Shown here in pieces: positions 45,362 through 54,369 of a DNA stretch of 64,000 bases. The first letter of the stretch is position 1; every line of letters begins with the position of its first letter. The notes beneath the pieces were generated by a model that was not told the origin of the DNA, did not search any database, and worked only from the letters and a program-made list of their open reading frames with translations. The translations under genes were made by a program, and so were the position numbers. The DNA comes from Streptomyces sp. TN58 (GTDB lineage Bacteria > Actinomycetota > Actinomycetes > Streptomycetales > Streptomycetaceae): NCBI RefSeq assembly GCF_001941845.1, contig NZ_CP018870.1:1829001-1893000 (forward strand). Direction: 5' to 3'.

Positions 45362-46870
45362 TCAGCTCTGGCCGCCGGCCAGCTTCTCGCGGAGCGCGGC
45401 CAGGGCCTCGTCCGACGCCAGGGCGCCGGAGGTCTCGTCCGACTCCGAGGAGTAGGAACCACCCGAGATGCCCGCACCGGCGTTGCCACCGGCGACCGGG
45501 GCGGCAGCGCCCTCGGCGGCAGCGGCCTCGTCGGCCTCGCGGCTCTTGATGACCTGAGCCTGGTGCTGCTCGAAGCGGGCCTGCGCCTCGGCGTACTGGG
45601 TCTCCCAGGCCTCGCGCTGCTTCTCGTAGCCCTCAAGCCAGTCGTTGGTCTCGGGGTCGAAGCCCTCGGGGTAGATGTAGTTGCCCTGGTCGTCGTAGGA
45701 CGCGGCCATGCCGTACAGGGTCGGGTCGAACTCGACCGACGCCGGGTCGGCACCGAAGGACTCGTTGGCCTGCTTCAGGGACAGCGAGATCCGGCGACGC
45801 TCAAGGTCGATGTCGATGACCTTGACGAAGATCTCGTCGTTGACCTGGACGACCTGCTCCGGGATCTCCACGTGGCGCTCGGCCAGCTCGGAGATGTGGA
45901 CCAGACCCTCGATGCCCTCGTCCACGCGGACGAACGCACCGAACGGAACCAGCTTGGTGACCTTGCCGGGGACGACCTGGCCGATCTGGTGCGTACGGGC
46001 GAACTGCTGCCACGGGTCTTCCTGCGTCGCCTTCAGCGACAGGGAGACACGCTCGCGGTCCATGTCGACGTCGAGGACCTCGACGGTGACTTCCTGGCCG
46101 ACCTCGACAACCTCGGACGGGTGGTCGATGTGCTTCCAGGACAGCTCGGAGACGTGGACGAGACCGTCGACGCCACCCAGGTCCACGAAGGCACCGAAGT
46201 TGACGATCGAGGAAACGACGCCGGAGCGGACCTGGCCCTTCTGCAGGGTGGTGAGGAACGTCTGGCGGACCTCGGACTGGGTCTGCTCCAGCCAGGCACG
46301 GCGGGACAGGACCACGTTGTTGCGGTTCTTGTCCAGCTCGATGATCTTCGCCTCAAGCTCCTTGCCCACGTAGGGCTGGAGGTCGCGGACACGGCGCATC
46401 TCGACCAGGGAGGCCGGGAGGAAGCCGCGGAGGCCGATGTCGAGGATGAGACCACCCTTGACGACCTCGATGACGGTACCGGTGACGATGCCGTCCTCTT
46501 CCTTGATCTTCTCGATCGTGCCCCAGGCACGCTCGTACTGAGCGCGCTTCTTGGACAGGATCAGACGGCCTTCCTTGTCCTCCTTCTGGAGAACCAGGGC
46601 CTCGATCTCGTCGCCGACCTTGACGACCTCGTTCGGGTCGACGTCGTGCTTGATCGAGAGCTCGCGGCTCGGGATCACGCCTTCCGTCTTGTAACCGATG
46701 TCGAGCAGGACCTCGTCCCGGTCGACCTTCACGATGACGCCGTCGACGATGTCGCCGTCGTTGAAGTACTTGATCGTCTCGTCGATCGCGGCGAGGAAGG
46801 CTTCCTCGTTACCGATGTCGTTGACCGCTACCTGCGGAGTGGTAGAGGTGGTCTCGGTGCTGCTCGTCAT
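45362..46870 (-). CDS. rpsA: 30S ribosomal protein S1
   Basis: 502 aa, four S1/OB-fold RNA-binding repeats at about residues 35-105, 120-190, 208-278 and 293-365 (for example VKVDRDEVLLDIGYKTEGVIP, VSSIVNFGAFVDLGGVDGLVHVSEL, VTKLVPFGAFVRVDEGIEGLVHISEL), then an acidic Ala/Gly-rich tail (AAAAEGAAAPVAGGNAGAGIS). This is the usual actinobacterial four-repeat form; S1 helps load mRNA onto the ribosome. The codon use is less GC-extreme than neighbours, as for highly expressed genes. A TTGACC-17-TATGCT promoter lies about 200 nt upstream, giving a long leader. Confidence 0.98.
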   Translation of the reverse strand: MTSSTETTSTTPQVAVNDIGNEEAFLAAIDETIKYFNDGDIVDGVIVKVDRDEVLLDIGYKTEGVIPSRELSIKHDVDPNEVVKVGDEIEALVLQKEDKEGRLILSKKRAQYERAWGTIEKIKEEDGIVTGTVIEVVKGGLILDIGLRGFLPASLVEMRRVRDLQPYVGKELEAKIIELDKNRNNVVLSRRAWLEQTQSEVRQTFLTTLQKGQVRSGVVSSIVNFGAFVDLGGVDGLVHVSELSWKHIDHPSEVVEVGQEVTVEVLDVDMDRERVSLSLKATQEDPWQQFARTHQIGQVVPGKVTKLVPFGAFVRVDEGIEGLVHISELAERHVEIPEQVVQVNDEIFVKVIDIDLERRRISLSLKQANESFGADPASVEFDPTLYGMAASYDDQGNYIYPEGFDPETNDWLEGYEKQREAWETQYAEAQARFEQHQAQVIKSREADEAAAAEGAAAPVAGGNAGAGISGGSYSSESDETSGALASDEALAALREKLAGGQS

Positions 46871-47072
46871 GTGGGAAAGGGCTCCGGTTACGGACAGAAA
46901 GTCGTAGGTACTGCTACGCCGGGAGCCCTTATCGGCATCTGCCGAAGAAGCCGGACAGCCAAGGAAGCCCCTGATCCGCCGCAGCGGGGAGGCCTCGAAA
47001 ACCGAGGGGACATCAACAGATGCAAGCGCAGCCTGCTAGGTCTGAGGAGCACAGGCTCGCAGCGCAACTTGT

Positions 47073-47101
47073 AGCATACGGGGGCGGCCGGACAGGGTCA
47101 A
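47073..47101 (-). promoter_or_regulatory. rpsA promoter (HrdB-type)
   Basis: Minus-strand TTGACC (47096-47101), a 17-nt spacer and TATGCT (47073-47078). Start would be near 47066, leaving a leader of about 195 nt before the rpsA ATG. The rest of the 352-bp gap to the methyltransferase gene shows no other gene. Confidence 0.75.
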
Positions 47102-47222
47102 TGCGCGAAGGCCCACACCCCGGGCGGATCACCGCACAACCGGCACAATTCATGGGCAGGGAGGCCCTGGTGGCGCTTCCTGCCACTTCCCAAGACACTC
47201 GCAGACTACGACGACGGGCCCC

Positions 47223-48071
47223 ATGAACCAAGAGGACTACGCCCCCGAAGACGCGTACGCGGCCGATCCTGACCCCCTGGACGACGCCGAGGCCACGCGC
47301 CGTGACGCCGGGGAAGCGGAGAGCAGCCGGGCGAGCCGCGGCTGGTGGGACCGCAACGCCGACGAGTACCAGAGCGAGCACGGCGCCTTCCTGGGCGACG
47401 ACCGCTTCGTGTGGGGGCCCGAGGGGCTCGACGAGGCGGACGCGGCCCTGCTGGGCCCCGCCTCCTCCCTCAAGGGCAGGGACGTGCTGGAGATCGGCGC
47501 CGGAGCCGCCCAGTGCTCGCGCTGGCTGGCCGCCCAGGGCGCCCGCCCGGTTGCCCTCGACCTCTCGCACCGCCAGCTCCAGCACGCCCTGCGGATCGGC
47601 GGCGACGTGCCCCTGGTGGAGGCGGACGCCGGCCGGCTCCCCTTCCGCGACGGTTCCTTCGACCTGGCCTGCTCCGCGTACGGCGCCGTGCCCTTCGTCG
47701 CCGACCCGGTGAACGTCATGCGCGAGGTGCACCGCGTACTGCGCCCCGGCGGCCGCTGGGTCTTCTCCGTGACCCACCCCCTGCGCTGGGCGTTCCCCGA
47801 CGAGCCGGGCCCCGAGGGCCTGTCCGTGTCCGCCTCCTACTTCGACCGGACCCCGTACGTCGAGCAGGACGAGGAGGGGCGCGCCGTGTACGTCGAACAC
47901 CACCGCACCCTCGGCGACCGGGTCCGCGACGTGGTCGCGGGCGGCTTCCGCCTGCTCGACCTCGTCGAGCCGGAGTGGCCCGAGTGGAACAGCCAGGAGT
48001 GGGGCGGCTGGTCCCCGCTGCGCGGCAACCTGATCCCCGGCACCGCGATCTTCGTCTGCGAGAGGGCCTGA
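47223..48071 (+). CDS. Class I SAM-dependent methyltransferase
   Basis: 282 aa. An acidic N-terminal tail of about 35 residues precedes the Rossmann methyltransferase fold: motif I DVLEIGAGAAQCSRWLAAQG, motif II VALDLSHRQLQHA, motif IV FDLACSAYGAVPFV, and RVLRPGGRWVFSVTHPLRWAFP. It belongs to the UbiE/methyltransferase-11 group; the methyl acceptor is not known. It is 4 nt upstream of hrpB (TTG start at 48076), so the two likely share a transcript. Confidence 0.92.
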   Translation: MNQEDYAPEDAYAADPDPLDDAEATRRDAGEAESSRASRGWWDRNADEYQSEHGAFLGDDRFVWGPEGLDEADAALLGPASSLKGRDVLEIGAGAAQCSRWLAAQGARPVALDLSHRQLQHALRIGGDVPLVEADAGRLPFRDGSFDLACSAYGAVPFVADPVNVMREVHRVLRPGGRWVFSVTHPLRWAFPDEPGPEGLSVSASYFDRTPYVEQDEEGRAVYVEHHRTLGDRVRDVVAGGFRLLDLVEPEWPEWNSQEWGGWSPLRGNLIPGTAIFVCERA

Positions 48072-48075
48072 CCCC

Positions 48076-50745
48076 TTGATCCGCCAGGCCGCCCTCGACG
48101 CCCTTCCCGTACGCGAGGCCCTGCCCGAACTCGTCCGCGCACTCGACGCGCACGGCGCCGCGGTGCTGTGCGCGCCGCCCGGGACCGGCAAGACGACGCT
48201 GGTGCCGCTGGTCCTCGCGGGCCTGGTGGGCGGCGGCCCGCTGCGCAGGGTGGTCGTGGCCGAGCCGCGGCGGATCGCCGCCCGGGCGGCCGCGCGCCGG
48301 ATGGCGTGGCTGCTGGGCGAGCGGGCCGGCGGCCGGGTGGGCTTCACGGTCCGCGGCGAGCGGGTGGCCGGCCCCGGCACGGTGGTGGAGGTGGTGACCA
48401 CGGGTGTGCTGCTCCAGCGGCTCCAGCGCGACCAGGAGCTGGCCGGCGTGGACGTGGTCGTCCTGGACGAGTGCCACGAGCGGCACCTGGACGCCGACAC
48501 GGTCGCCGCGTTCCTCCTCGACGTACGGGAGACCCTGCGCCCGGAGCTGCGGCTGGTGGCGGCCTCGGCGACGACGGACTCGGCGGGCTGGGCGCGGGTG
48601 CTGGGCGGCGCGCCGGTGGTGGAGGCCGCGGGGGTCTCGTATCCGGTGGAGACCGTCTGGGCGCCCCCGGCCCGCCCGGTGCGGCCGCCGCACGGGATGC
48701 GGGTGGATCCGGCGCAGCTCGCGCACGTGGCGTCGGTGGTGCGGCGGGCTCTGGCGGAGCGTTCCGGTGACGTGTTGTGCTTCCTGCCCGGCGTCGGCGA
48801 GATCGCCCGGGTGGCGGGACAGCTGGGCGGCGTGGACGCGGAGGTTCTGCAGGTCCACGGCCGGGCCCCGGCGGCCGTGCAGGACGCGGCGCTGACGGCC
48901 TCGGACCACCGGCGGGTGATCCTGGCGACGTCGGTGGCGGAGTCGAGCCTGACCGTGCCCGGGGTGCGGGTGGTGGTCGACTCGGGGCTGGCCCGTGAGC
49001 CGCGGGTGGACCATGCCCGCGGGCTGGGCGCGCTGGCGACCGTACGGGCCTCCCGTGCGGCCGGGCGGCAGCGGGCGGGCCGGGCCGGGCGTGAGGCCCC
49101 GGGTGTGGTGTACCGCTGCTGGACGGAGGCGGAGGACGGGCGGCTGCCGGCGTTCCCGGCGCCGGAGATCCGTATCGCCGACCTGGCGCAGTTCGCCCTG
49201 CAGGCGGCGTGCTGGGGAGACCCGGACGCGGCCGGGCTGGCGCTGCTGGACGCACCGCCGGCCGGGGCGATGGCGGCGGCGCGGGAGGTGCTGGTGGCCG
49301 TCGGAGCGGTGGACGGGGCCGGCCGGCCGAGCCCGCGCGGTCTGCGGATGGCCCGGCTCGGTCTGCACCCCCGGCTTGCGCGGGCCCTGCTCGACGGCGG
49401 CGCGGCGCTCGGCGCCCGCCGGGCGGCGGAGGTGGTGGCGCTGCTGAGCGAGGAGCCGCCGCGCGAGTACGGGGACGACCTGGCCGCGGCCTGGCGGCGG
49501 GCCCGGGCCGGCGGCGACGGCTACGCGGCGCGCTGGCGCGCGGAGGCCGCCCGCCTGGAGCGGGCCCTGTCCCCTGCGGGGAGCACTGCGGAACCCCCAG
49601 CCGAGCCCGAGGCCGCAAGCACCCCTGCGGGGACCACCACGCAGTCCGCAGCCGGGGGCGGGGCCGGGACCGGGGCTGCGGGGAGCTCCGCCGGGGGCGG
49701 ATACCCGGGCAGGACAGCCTCGCCGGCGTTTGGGGCGCGGGGTACGGGGCGGAGCCCCGACGATTCCGCCGCCGGCCTCGTCGCCGCGCTCGCCTTCCCC
49801 GAGCGGGTGGCCCGGGCCAGGGGGGCGGGGGCCTTCCTCATGGCCTCGGGGACCGGGGCCGACCTCGGTGACGGCTCGGGGCTGCGCAGCGCGCCCTGGC
49901 TGGCCGTCGCCGTGGCGGACCGGCCCCCGCACTCGGCCGCCGCACGGGTCCGGCTGGCCGCGGTCGTCGACGAGGGCACAGCCCTGACCGCCGCCGCGCA
50001 CCTGCGCACGCGCACCGACGAGGTGCACTGGGAGGAGGGCGGCGACGTCGTCGCCCGGGCCGTCGACCGCCTCGGGGCGGTCGAGCTGGCCGTACGCCCC
50101 CTGCGGACCCCGGACCCGGCGCTCGTACGGGCCGCGCTGCTCGACGGGCTGCGCGCCGAGGGCCTGGGCCTGCTGCGCTGGACCCCGGACGCGCGGGCCC
50201 TGCGGTCCCGCCTCGGCTTCCTGCACCGCACGCTGGGCGGTCCGTGGCCGGACGTGGCCGACGACGCCGTTCTCGTGGAGCGGGCCGACGACTGGCTGGA
50301 GCCCGAGCTGTCCCGGGCCCGGCGGCGCGCGGACCTCGCCCGGATCGACGCCGGGCAGGCCCTGAACCGGCTGCTGCCGTGGGCCACCGGCGAGGGGGTC
50401 CGGCTGGACGAGCTGGCGCCCGAGCGCATCGAGGTGCCCAGCGGTTCCCGGATCCGGCTGGACTACTCCGCCGAGCACGGGCAGCCGGTGCTCGCGGTGA
50501 AGCTCCAGGAGCTGTTCGGGCTGGCCGAGACCCCGCGGGTGGCGGGGGTGCCGGTGCTGGTGCATCTGCTGTCGCCGGCCGGCCGGCCCGCGGCGGTCAC
50601 CGCCGACCTGGCCTCCTTCTGGCAGGGCGGCTACCGTGCCGTCCGCGCGGAGCTGCGCGGCCGCTACCCCAAGCACCCCTGGCCGGAGGATCCGGCGACC
50701 GCCGAGCCCACCCGCCACACCAACGCCCGGCTCAGGCGGAGCTGA
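48076..50745 (+). CDS. hrpB: ATP-dependent helicase HrpB
   Basis: 889-aa DExH helicase of the HrpB family. Walker A APPGTGKTTL at residues 33-42, DECH box at about 131-134 (VVVLDECHERHLDAD), motif III SATTDSAG, then C-terminal helicase domain with ESSLTVPGVRVVVDSGLAREP and QRAGRAGREAPG. A winged-helix/OB region and HrpB_C domain follow (KHPWPEDPATAEPTRH near the end). The start is TTG at 48076, giving the usual MIRQAALDALPVREAL. An unusual low-complexity insertion at about residues 500-565 (Gly/Ala/Ser/Pro-rich) contains a copy of the dispersed repeat (49715-49770), read in frame. Role in bacteria is poorly defined; in some it affects mRNA or the envelope. Confidence 0.95.
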   Translation: MIRQAALDALPVREALPELVRALDAHGAAVLCAPPGTGKTTLVPLVLAGLVGGGPLRRVVVAEPRRIAARAAARRMAWLLGERAGGRVGFTVRGERVAGPGTVVEVVTTGVLLQRLQRDQELAGVDVVVLDECHERHLDADTVAAFLLDVRETLRPELRLVAASATTDSAGWARVLGGAPVVEAAGVSYPVETVWAPPARPVRPPHGMRVDPAQLAHVASVVRRALAERSGDVLCFLPGVGEIARVAGQLGGVDAEVLQVHGRAPAAVQDAALTASDHRRVILATSVAESSLTVPGVRVVVDSGLAREPRVDHARGLGALATVRASRAAGRQRAGRAGREAPGVVYRCWTEAEDGRLPAFPAPEIRIADLAQFALQAACWGDPDAAGLALLDAPPAGAMAAAREVLVAVGAVDGAGRPSPRGLRMARLGLHPRLARALLDGGAALGARRAAEVVALLSEEPPREYGDDLAAAWRRARAGGDGYAARWRAEAARLERALSPAGSTAEPPAEPEAASTPAGTTTQSAAGGGAGTGAAGSSAGGGYPGRTASPAFGARGTGRSPDDSAAGLVAALAFPERVARARGAGAFLMASGTGADLGDGSGLRSAPWLAVAVADRPPHSAAARVRLAAVVDEGTALTAAAHLRTRTDEVHWEEGGDVVARAVDRLGAVELAVRPLRTPDPALVRAALLDGLRAEGLGLLRWTPDARALRSRLGFLHRTLGGPWPDVADDAVLVERADDWLEPELSRARRRADLARIDAGQALNRLLPWATGEGVRLDELAPERIEVPSGSRIRLDYSAEHGQPVLAVKLQELFGLAETPRVAGVPVLVHLLSPAGRPAAVTADLASFWQGGYRAVRAELRGRYPKHPWPEDPATAEPTRHTNARLRRS
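49715..49770 (+). repeat. Dispersed repeat copy inside hrpB
   Basis: This segment matches the copy at 8455-8500 over about 40 of 46 positions, including gcgcgggg and cggggcggagcc blocks, and shares the core with the 30.8-31.4 kb array. It is translated in frame as part of the HrpB linker. Confidence 0.75.
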
Positions 50746-51715
50746 GGCCGTCCGCCTCTTCCCGTGTCCGGCGGCCGCGGGCCTCCAGCCACAGCGCCGC
50801 CCCGAGCAGGGCGAGGCCGGCGGCGGCCAGGCCCGCCGGGGCGTAGGTGTGGAGCGCGAGGACCTTCGTACGGTTCGCCTTGACCAGGTCGACGGTGTGG
50901 TCGGAGTAGTCCTCGCGCATGGTCACGTGCCCGGCGAAGGCGGTGAGCTTGCCGTCGGGTCCGCCGGAGGCGATGCCGCCGCGCATCTCCTGCTGGATGT
51001 CCTGTTCGGCGTTGACGGGCGCCCCGGTGACGGGGTCGACCCAGAACCGCACCTTGGCCGTGTACCAGAGGGTGGTGCCGGTGGCCGCCTCGATCGTGGC
51101 CGGGTCGATGCCCTCGATCGGCATCTTCTTCGGCATGGGCACCTTGGTCCACGGGACGGTCTGCTCGAAGTAGTAGACGTCCATGCCCTTGAAGCGGCGC
51201 GGTCCGACGTAGTGGATCGGCGAGGAGGTGCGGGTCTGGGCGTCGAAGTAGAGGTAGTCGCGCGGTTCGGTGAAGAAGGGCCATTTGAACTCGATGCCCT
51301 CGCGCTTGACGGCGTCGCCGTCGACCATCTCGCCGGTGGCGTGCACCGGGTCCTGGGTGTGCGCGTCGAAGATGTAGCGCTCGGGGATCTGGGAGACCAT
51401 CTTGCCGTCGGGGCCGATGATGTAGGACAGGGTGTCCCAGACCACGACGTCCTTGCCGGCGCTTGCCTCGATCTCCTTCGACGCCTCGACGTTGCCCTTG
51501 AGGGTCTGGACGATGGTGACCTTGTCGACCTTCCTGGGCTGCATTCCGCCGGTGTAGTCGAGGAGGGTCGCGTCCTTGGCCTCCAGGACCATCTCCTGGT
51601 ACTGGTTCGGCGGGATCTTCGCCAGGCGCGGGTACGCGTACCAGCGCAGCAGCGGTGCGAGGGCCGCGCAGAACACGGCCAGGGCCAGCAGGACAAGGCT
51701 CGCTCTGCGTCGCAC
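50732..51715 (-). CDS. DUF3068 family membrane protein
   Basis: 327 aa: N-terminal membrane anchor (MRRRASLVLLALAVFCAALAP), large extracellular domain and C-terminal membrane helix (AAGLAAAGLALLGAALWLEARG). The ectodomain is the DUF3068 (porin PorA-like) family: NQYQEMVLEAKDATLLDYTGG, VVVWDTLSYIIGPDGKMVSQIPERYIFDAHTQDPVHATGE, YLYFDAQTRTSSPIHYVG. GTG 51715 has GAGGAG 9 nt upstream. Follows the small SPW_0924 gene by 14 nt, and its end overlaps the convergent hrpB gene by 14 nt. Probably envelope-related; function unknown. Confidence 0.9.
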   Translation of the reverse strand: MRRRASLVLLALAVFCAALAPLLRWYAYPRLAKIPPNQYQEMVLEAKDATLLDYTGGMQPRKVDKVTIVQTLKGNVEASKEIEASAGKDVVVWDTLSYIIGPDGKMVSQIPERYIFDAHTQDPVHATGEMVDGDAVKREGIEFKWPFFTEPRDYLYFDAQTRTSSPIHYVGPRRFKGMDVYYFEQTVPWTKVPMPKKMPIEGIDPATIEAATGTTLWYTAKVRFWVDPVTGAPVNAEQDIQQEMRGGIASGGPDGKLTAFAGHVTMREDYSDHTVDLVKANRTKVLALHTYAPAGLAAAGLALLGAALWLEARGRRTREEADGLSSA

Positions 51716-51729
51716 GGCCGGGCGCTCCT

Positions 51730-51870
51730 CTACTTTCCGGGCGCGGGGGGCGCGGTGGTGAGCAGGGGCTTGGGTGAGGTCTCGCCTTCGGGCACGCCGA
51801 AGGCCGTGATGGCGAACACGAGGGCCACCGCGGCCGTGAGGCCGATGACGGCGGCGGTGAATGCGCGCAT
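51730..51870 (-). CDS. SPW_0924 family small membrane protein
   Basis: 46 aa, translated by hand from the minus strand: MRAFTAAVIGLTAAVALVFAITAFGVPEG ... SPKPLLTTAP. One hydrophobic helix and the motif ETSPKPLLTT at the C-terminus match, from memory, the short SPW_0924 family seen next to DUF3068 genes in Streptomyces. A GGAG site lies 7 nt upstream of the ATG. The TAG stop is embedded in the ribosome binding site of the DUF3068 gene, indicating coupled translation. No function known. Confidence 0.85.
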   Translation of the reverse strand: MRAFTAAVIGLTAAVALVFAITAFGVPEGETSPKPLLTTAPPAPGK

Positions 51871-51978
51871 GCCGGGCTCCGGAATCTGATGAGGCGTCAG
51901 AGTTGGGGCACCGTAGCAACGGGAGGGCGAGATGAGAACCGTCTCGCGGGGGCCGTGAGGGCGCGGCCTCCCGACCCC

Positions 51979-53247
51979 CTACCGGGTACGCGTCGCCGTC
52001 GGGCCCGGCGCGGGGCTGGAGCCGGGCTTCGCGGAGGCCGTGGGGCTGGGCGCGGGAGTGGGCCGGGCACTGGCGGTCGGGCTCGGGGACGGCTTCGGGG
52101 ACGGGCTGCCCGTCGGGGTGGGGGTAGGGGTCGGTGTGGGAGTCGGGGTGGGGGTAGGGGTCGGTGTGGGAGTCGGGGTGGGCGTGGGAGTCGGAGTCGG
52201 GGTCGGCGTAGGCGTCGGCGTAGGCGTGGGAGCCGGGGTCGGCGTAGGCGTCGGCGTAGGCGTGGGAGTCGGCGTCGGCGTCGGCGTCGGGGACGGCTGC
52301 GGGGTGGGAGTCGGGGCCGGCGTGGGCGTAGGTGTGGGCGTAGGCCTCGGGTTCGGCTTCGCCGCCGGGACCGGCGCCGTGCCGCCGCCCGTGTCCGGGA
52401 CCTCGTGGGTGCCCTTGAGGTAGTACGCGAACCAGGAGCGCACCGTCCGCAGGTACTCCGTCGACCGGTTGTAGGACAGCACGGCACGGTCCAGGTCCGC
52501 GTCGACGCGCAGGTCCCGGGTGCCCGCGCACAGGTAACGGGCGGCCGCGAGGGCCGCGTCGTGCACGTTGTTCGGGTTGCGCCGGCCGTCGCCGTCCGCG
52601 TCCTGGCCCCACGCCGCCCACGTGGAGGGGATGAACTGCATCGGTCCGACCGCCCGGTCGTACCGCGCGTCCCCGTCGTAGGCCCCGCCGTCGGTGTCCG
52701 CGATGTTCGCGAAGCCGTTGCCGTCGAGTACCGGGCCCAGGATCGGCCGCAGTGTGGTCCCGGCGGCGTCCACCTGCCCGCCGCGCGCCTGACCGGACTC
52801 CACCTTGCCGATGGCCGCGAGGAGTTGCCAGCGCAGGCCGCAGCCGGGATCGCTCCGCCCGACCGTCCGCTCCGCGTTCCGGTACGCCGCGAGCACGCTC
52901 GCCGGTATGCCCTGCGCGGCCGCGCCGACGGCGACCGCCGCCGCGGGCTGCGGCGCGGCAGCCTCTTCCCGGGGCCGGGCCTGCGGCGGCCCGCCCGGCT
53001 GCGGCACGGCCGGCGGCTCGGGGCTGACCAGCGGCGGGAGTTCGGTGAAGTACGACGAGTCGCCGCCGCTCGGGTCCGCCGGAAGGGGCCGCGCACCGCT
53101 CGCGTCCGACGCCGACACCGGGGCCGGGGCGACGGGCGACGGGCCGCGGGAGCCGGTCAGCGCCGCGGCCGTCAGTGCGCAGACCAGGGCGGCGGTGGCG
53201 CCCCGGTACAGCCTGTAGCGCCCGCGCCCGCCTGATATGGACGACAT
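51979..53247 (-). CDS. Secreted lytic transglycosylase with long Thr-Pro repeat tail
   Basis: 422 aa. Signal peptide or anchor at residues 12-45 ([19 protein letters not shown]), then a Pro-rich spacer, then a lytic-transglycosylase SLT-type domain at about 125-285: [38 protein letters not shown] with the catalytic Glu in [46 protein letters not shown] and [20 protein letters not shown]. It should cleave peptidoglycan glycan strands. The C-terminus is a Thr-Pro dipeptide run of about 80 residues followed by a Pro/Ser/Ala tail. ATG 53247 has a G-rich site upstream; an in-frame GTG lies earlier. Confidence 0.92.
   Translation of the reverse strand: MSSISGGRGRYRLYRGATAALVCALTAAALTGSRGPSPVAPAPVSASDASGARPLPADPSGGDSSYFTELPPLVSPEPPAVPQPGGPPQARPREEAAAPQPAAAVAVGAAAQGIPASVLAAYRNAERTVGRSDPGCGLRWQLLAAIGKVESGQARGGQVDAAGTTLRPILGPVLDGNGFANIADTDGGAYDGDARYDRAVGPMQFIPSTWAAWGQDADGDGRRNPNNVHDAALAAARYLCAGTRDLRVDADLDRAVLSYNRSTEYLRTVRSWFAYYLKGTHEVPDTGGGTAPVPAAKPNPRPTPTPTPTPAPTPTPQPSPTPTPTPTPTPTPTPTPTPAPTPTPTPTPTPTPTPTPTPTPTPTPTPTPTPTPTPTPTPTGSPSPKPSPSPTASARPTPAPSPTASAKPGSSPAPGPTATRTR
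52112..52350 (-). repeat. Low-complexity tandem repeat encoding Thr-Pro
   Basis: Short units of gtcgg(g/c)gt(g/a)gg-type, read on the minus strand as (Thr-Pro)n, cover about 240 bp with only few Ala or Gln interruptions. Such tracts are prone to length change, so copy number may differ between strains. Confidence 0.95.
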
Positions 53248-53432
53248 GAGCCGGACCCCTCCCCCTCGACGTCCGCGTGACCCTACGTCAACTGCCTTGA
53301 GAGAGCACGGACAGCGCACGGGGCTTCACCACATCCCCACGTCCATGTAGAGGTCACGCATACTGTCGGGACCCTTCGGGCGCATTGGCCCGAAGTAAAG
53401 GAACGTGCACGGAACGTCCCAGGAGAGGTGCC

Positions 53433-54329
53433 ATGCCCTTCACTCTCAGCCATGCGGCCGCCGTGCTGCCGGCCGTCCGCCGGACGGGGCGGGCTCGGGG
53501 CCCCCTCGTGGCCTCGGCGCTCGTCCTCGGCTCCTTCGCGCCCGACACCTTCTACTTCACGGACGCGATCGTGGAGGGTGTCATGGCGTACGGCGCCTTC
53601 ACGCACTCACTGCCCGGCGTACTCACCCTGGACGCGCTGCTCACCGCCGTGCTCGTGGGCTGCTGGCTGCTGCTGCGCGAGCCGCTGGTCGCCCTCCTGC
53701 CGCGTGCCCGGCAGGGCCGGGTGCACGCCTTCGCACGGGGTGAGCAATGGCGCGAGGGCCGCCGACTGCCCGCGCTGGCCGCCTGGTTCTACGTCTCGGC
53801 GGTCATCGGATCGCTCACGCACGTGGTGTGGGACAGCTTCACGCACATGGACCGCTGGGGGACGAACGCGATGCCGTGGCTCGGCGAGCCCGTCGCCTTC
53901 GGCTTCCCGGCCTACACCTTCCTGCAGTACGGCAGTTCGGCGGTCGCGGCCTGTGCGCTGCTCTGGTTCACGGTGACGGCGCTGCGCCGGCTGCCCGCGT
54001 CCCCGGCGCCCGCGGAGGTGCCGGTGCTCGGCCGTGCCGAGTACTGGGCCTGGGTGACGCTGATCGCGGTGTGTGTGGCGGCCGGGGTGACCGGGCGCGT
54101 GATCCGCTTCTTCACCTTCTTCGACCGGATCCGTACGCCCCTCGACATCATCCCGACCGTCTGCTTCGGGGCGGGCGGCGGACTGGCCGTCGGCCTGCTG
54201 CTCTACGGGCTGCTGGTGCGGCTGCGCCACCGCGGCGACGGCCGCGGCCGCGACGGGCACCCGGCGGCGGACGGGCGCGTGGACGAGGGAAGGGACGAGG
54301 AGACGCGGACGCCCCTGCCCACCGCCTGA
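53433..54329 (+). CDS. DUF4184 family membrane protein
   Basis: 298 aa with about six membrane helices. Begins MPFTLSHAAAVLPAVRRTGR, the family's hallmark; conserved TDAIVEGVMAYGAFTHSLPG, LTHVVWDSFTHMDRWGT with His/Asp residues reminiscent of the membrane metal-hydrolase DUF457/YdjM group, and PTVCFGAGGGLAVGLLLYGL. AGGAGAGG lies upstream of the ATG. Function unknown. Convergent with polA; the 3' end is part of a hairpin terminator. Confidence 0.9.
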   Translation: MPFTLSHAAAVLPAVRRTGRARGPLVASALVLGSFAPDTFYFTDAIVEGVMAYGAFTHSLPGVLTLDALLTAVLVGCWLLLREPLVALLPRARQGRVHAFARGEQWREGRRLPALAAWFYVSAVIGSLTHVVWDSFTHMDRWGTNAMPWLGEPVAFGFPAYTFLQYGSSAVAACALLWFTVTALRRLPASPAPAEVPVLGRAEYWAWVTLIAVCVAAGVTGRVIRFFTFFDRIRTPLDIIPTVCFGAGGGLAVGLLLYGLLVRLRHRGDGRGRDGHPAADGRVDEGRDEETRTPLPTA

Positions 54330-54347
54330 GCGGTCGGGGGCAGGGGC
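54311..54347. terminator. Bidirectional terminator between DUF4184 gene and polA
   Basis: A 10-bp outer stem (54311-54320 with 54338-54347) and an inner 5-bp stem (accgc-ctga-gcggt) form a near-continuous hairpin that includes the last codons of the DUF4184 gene and starts 23 nt past the polA stop. Confidence 0.8.
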
Positions 54348-54369
54348 GCCGGGGCGTGCCTCGGGACGG

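Noticed and set aside
52040..52423. A Gly-Val repeat open frame on the plus strand
   Set aside because: It is the reverse reading of the Thr-Pro tract of the transglycosylase.
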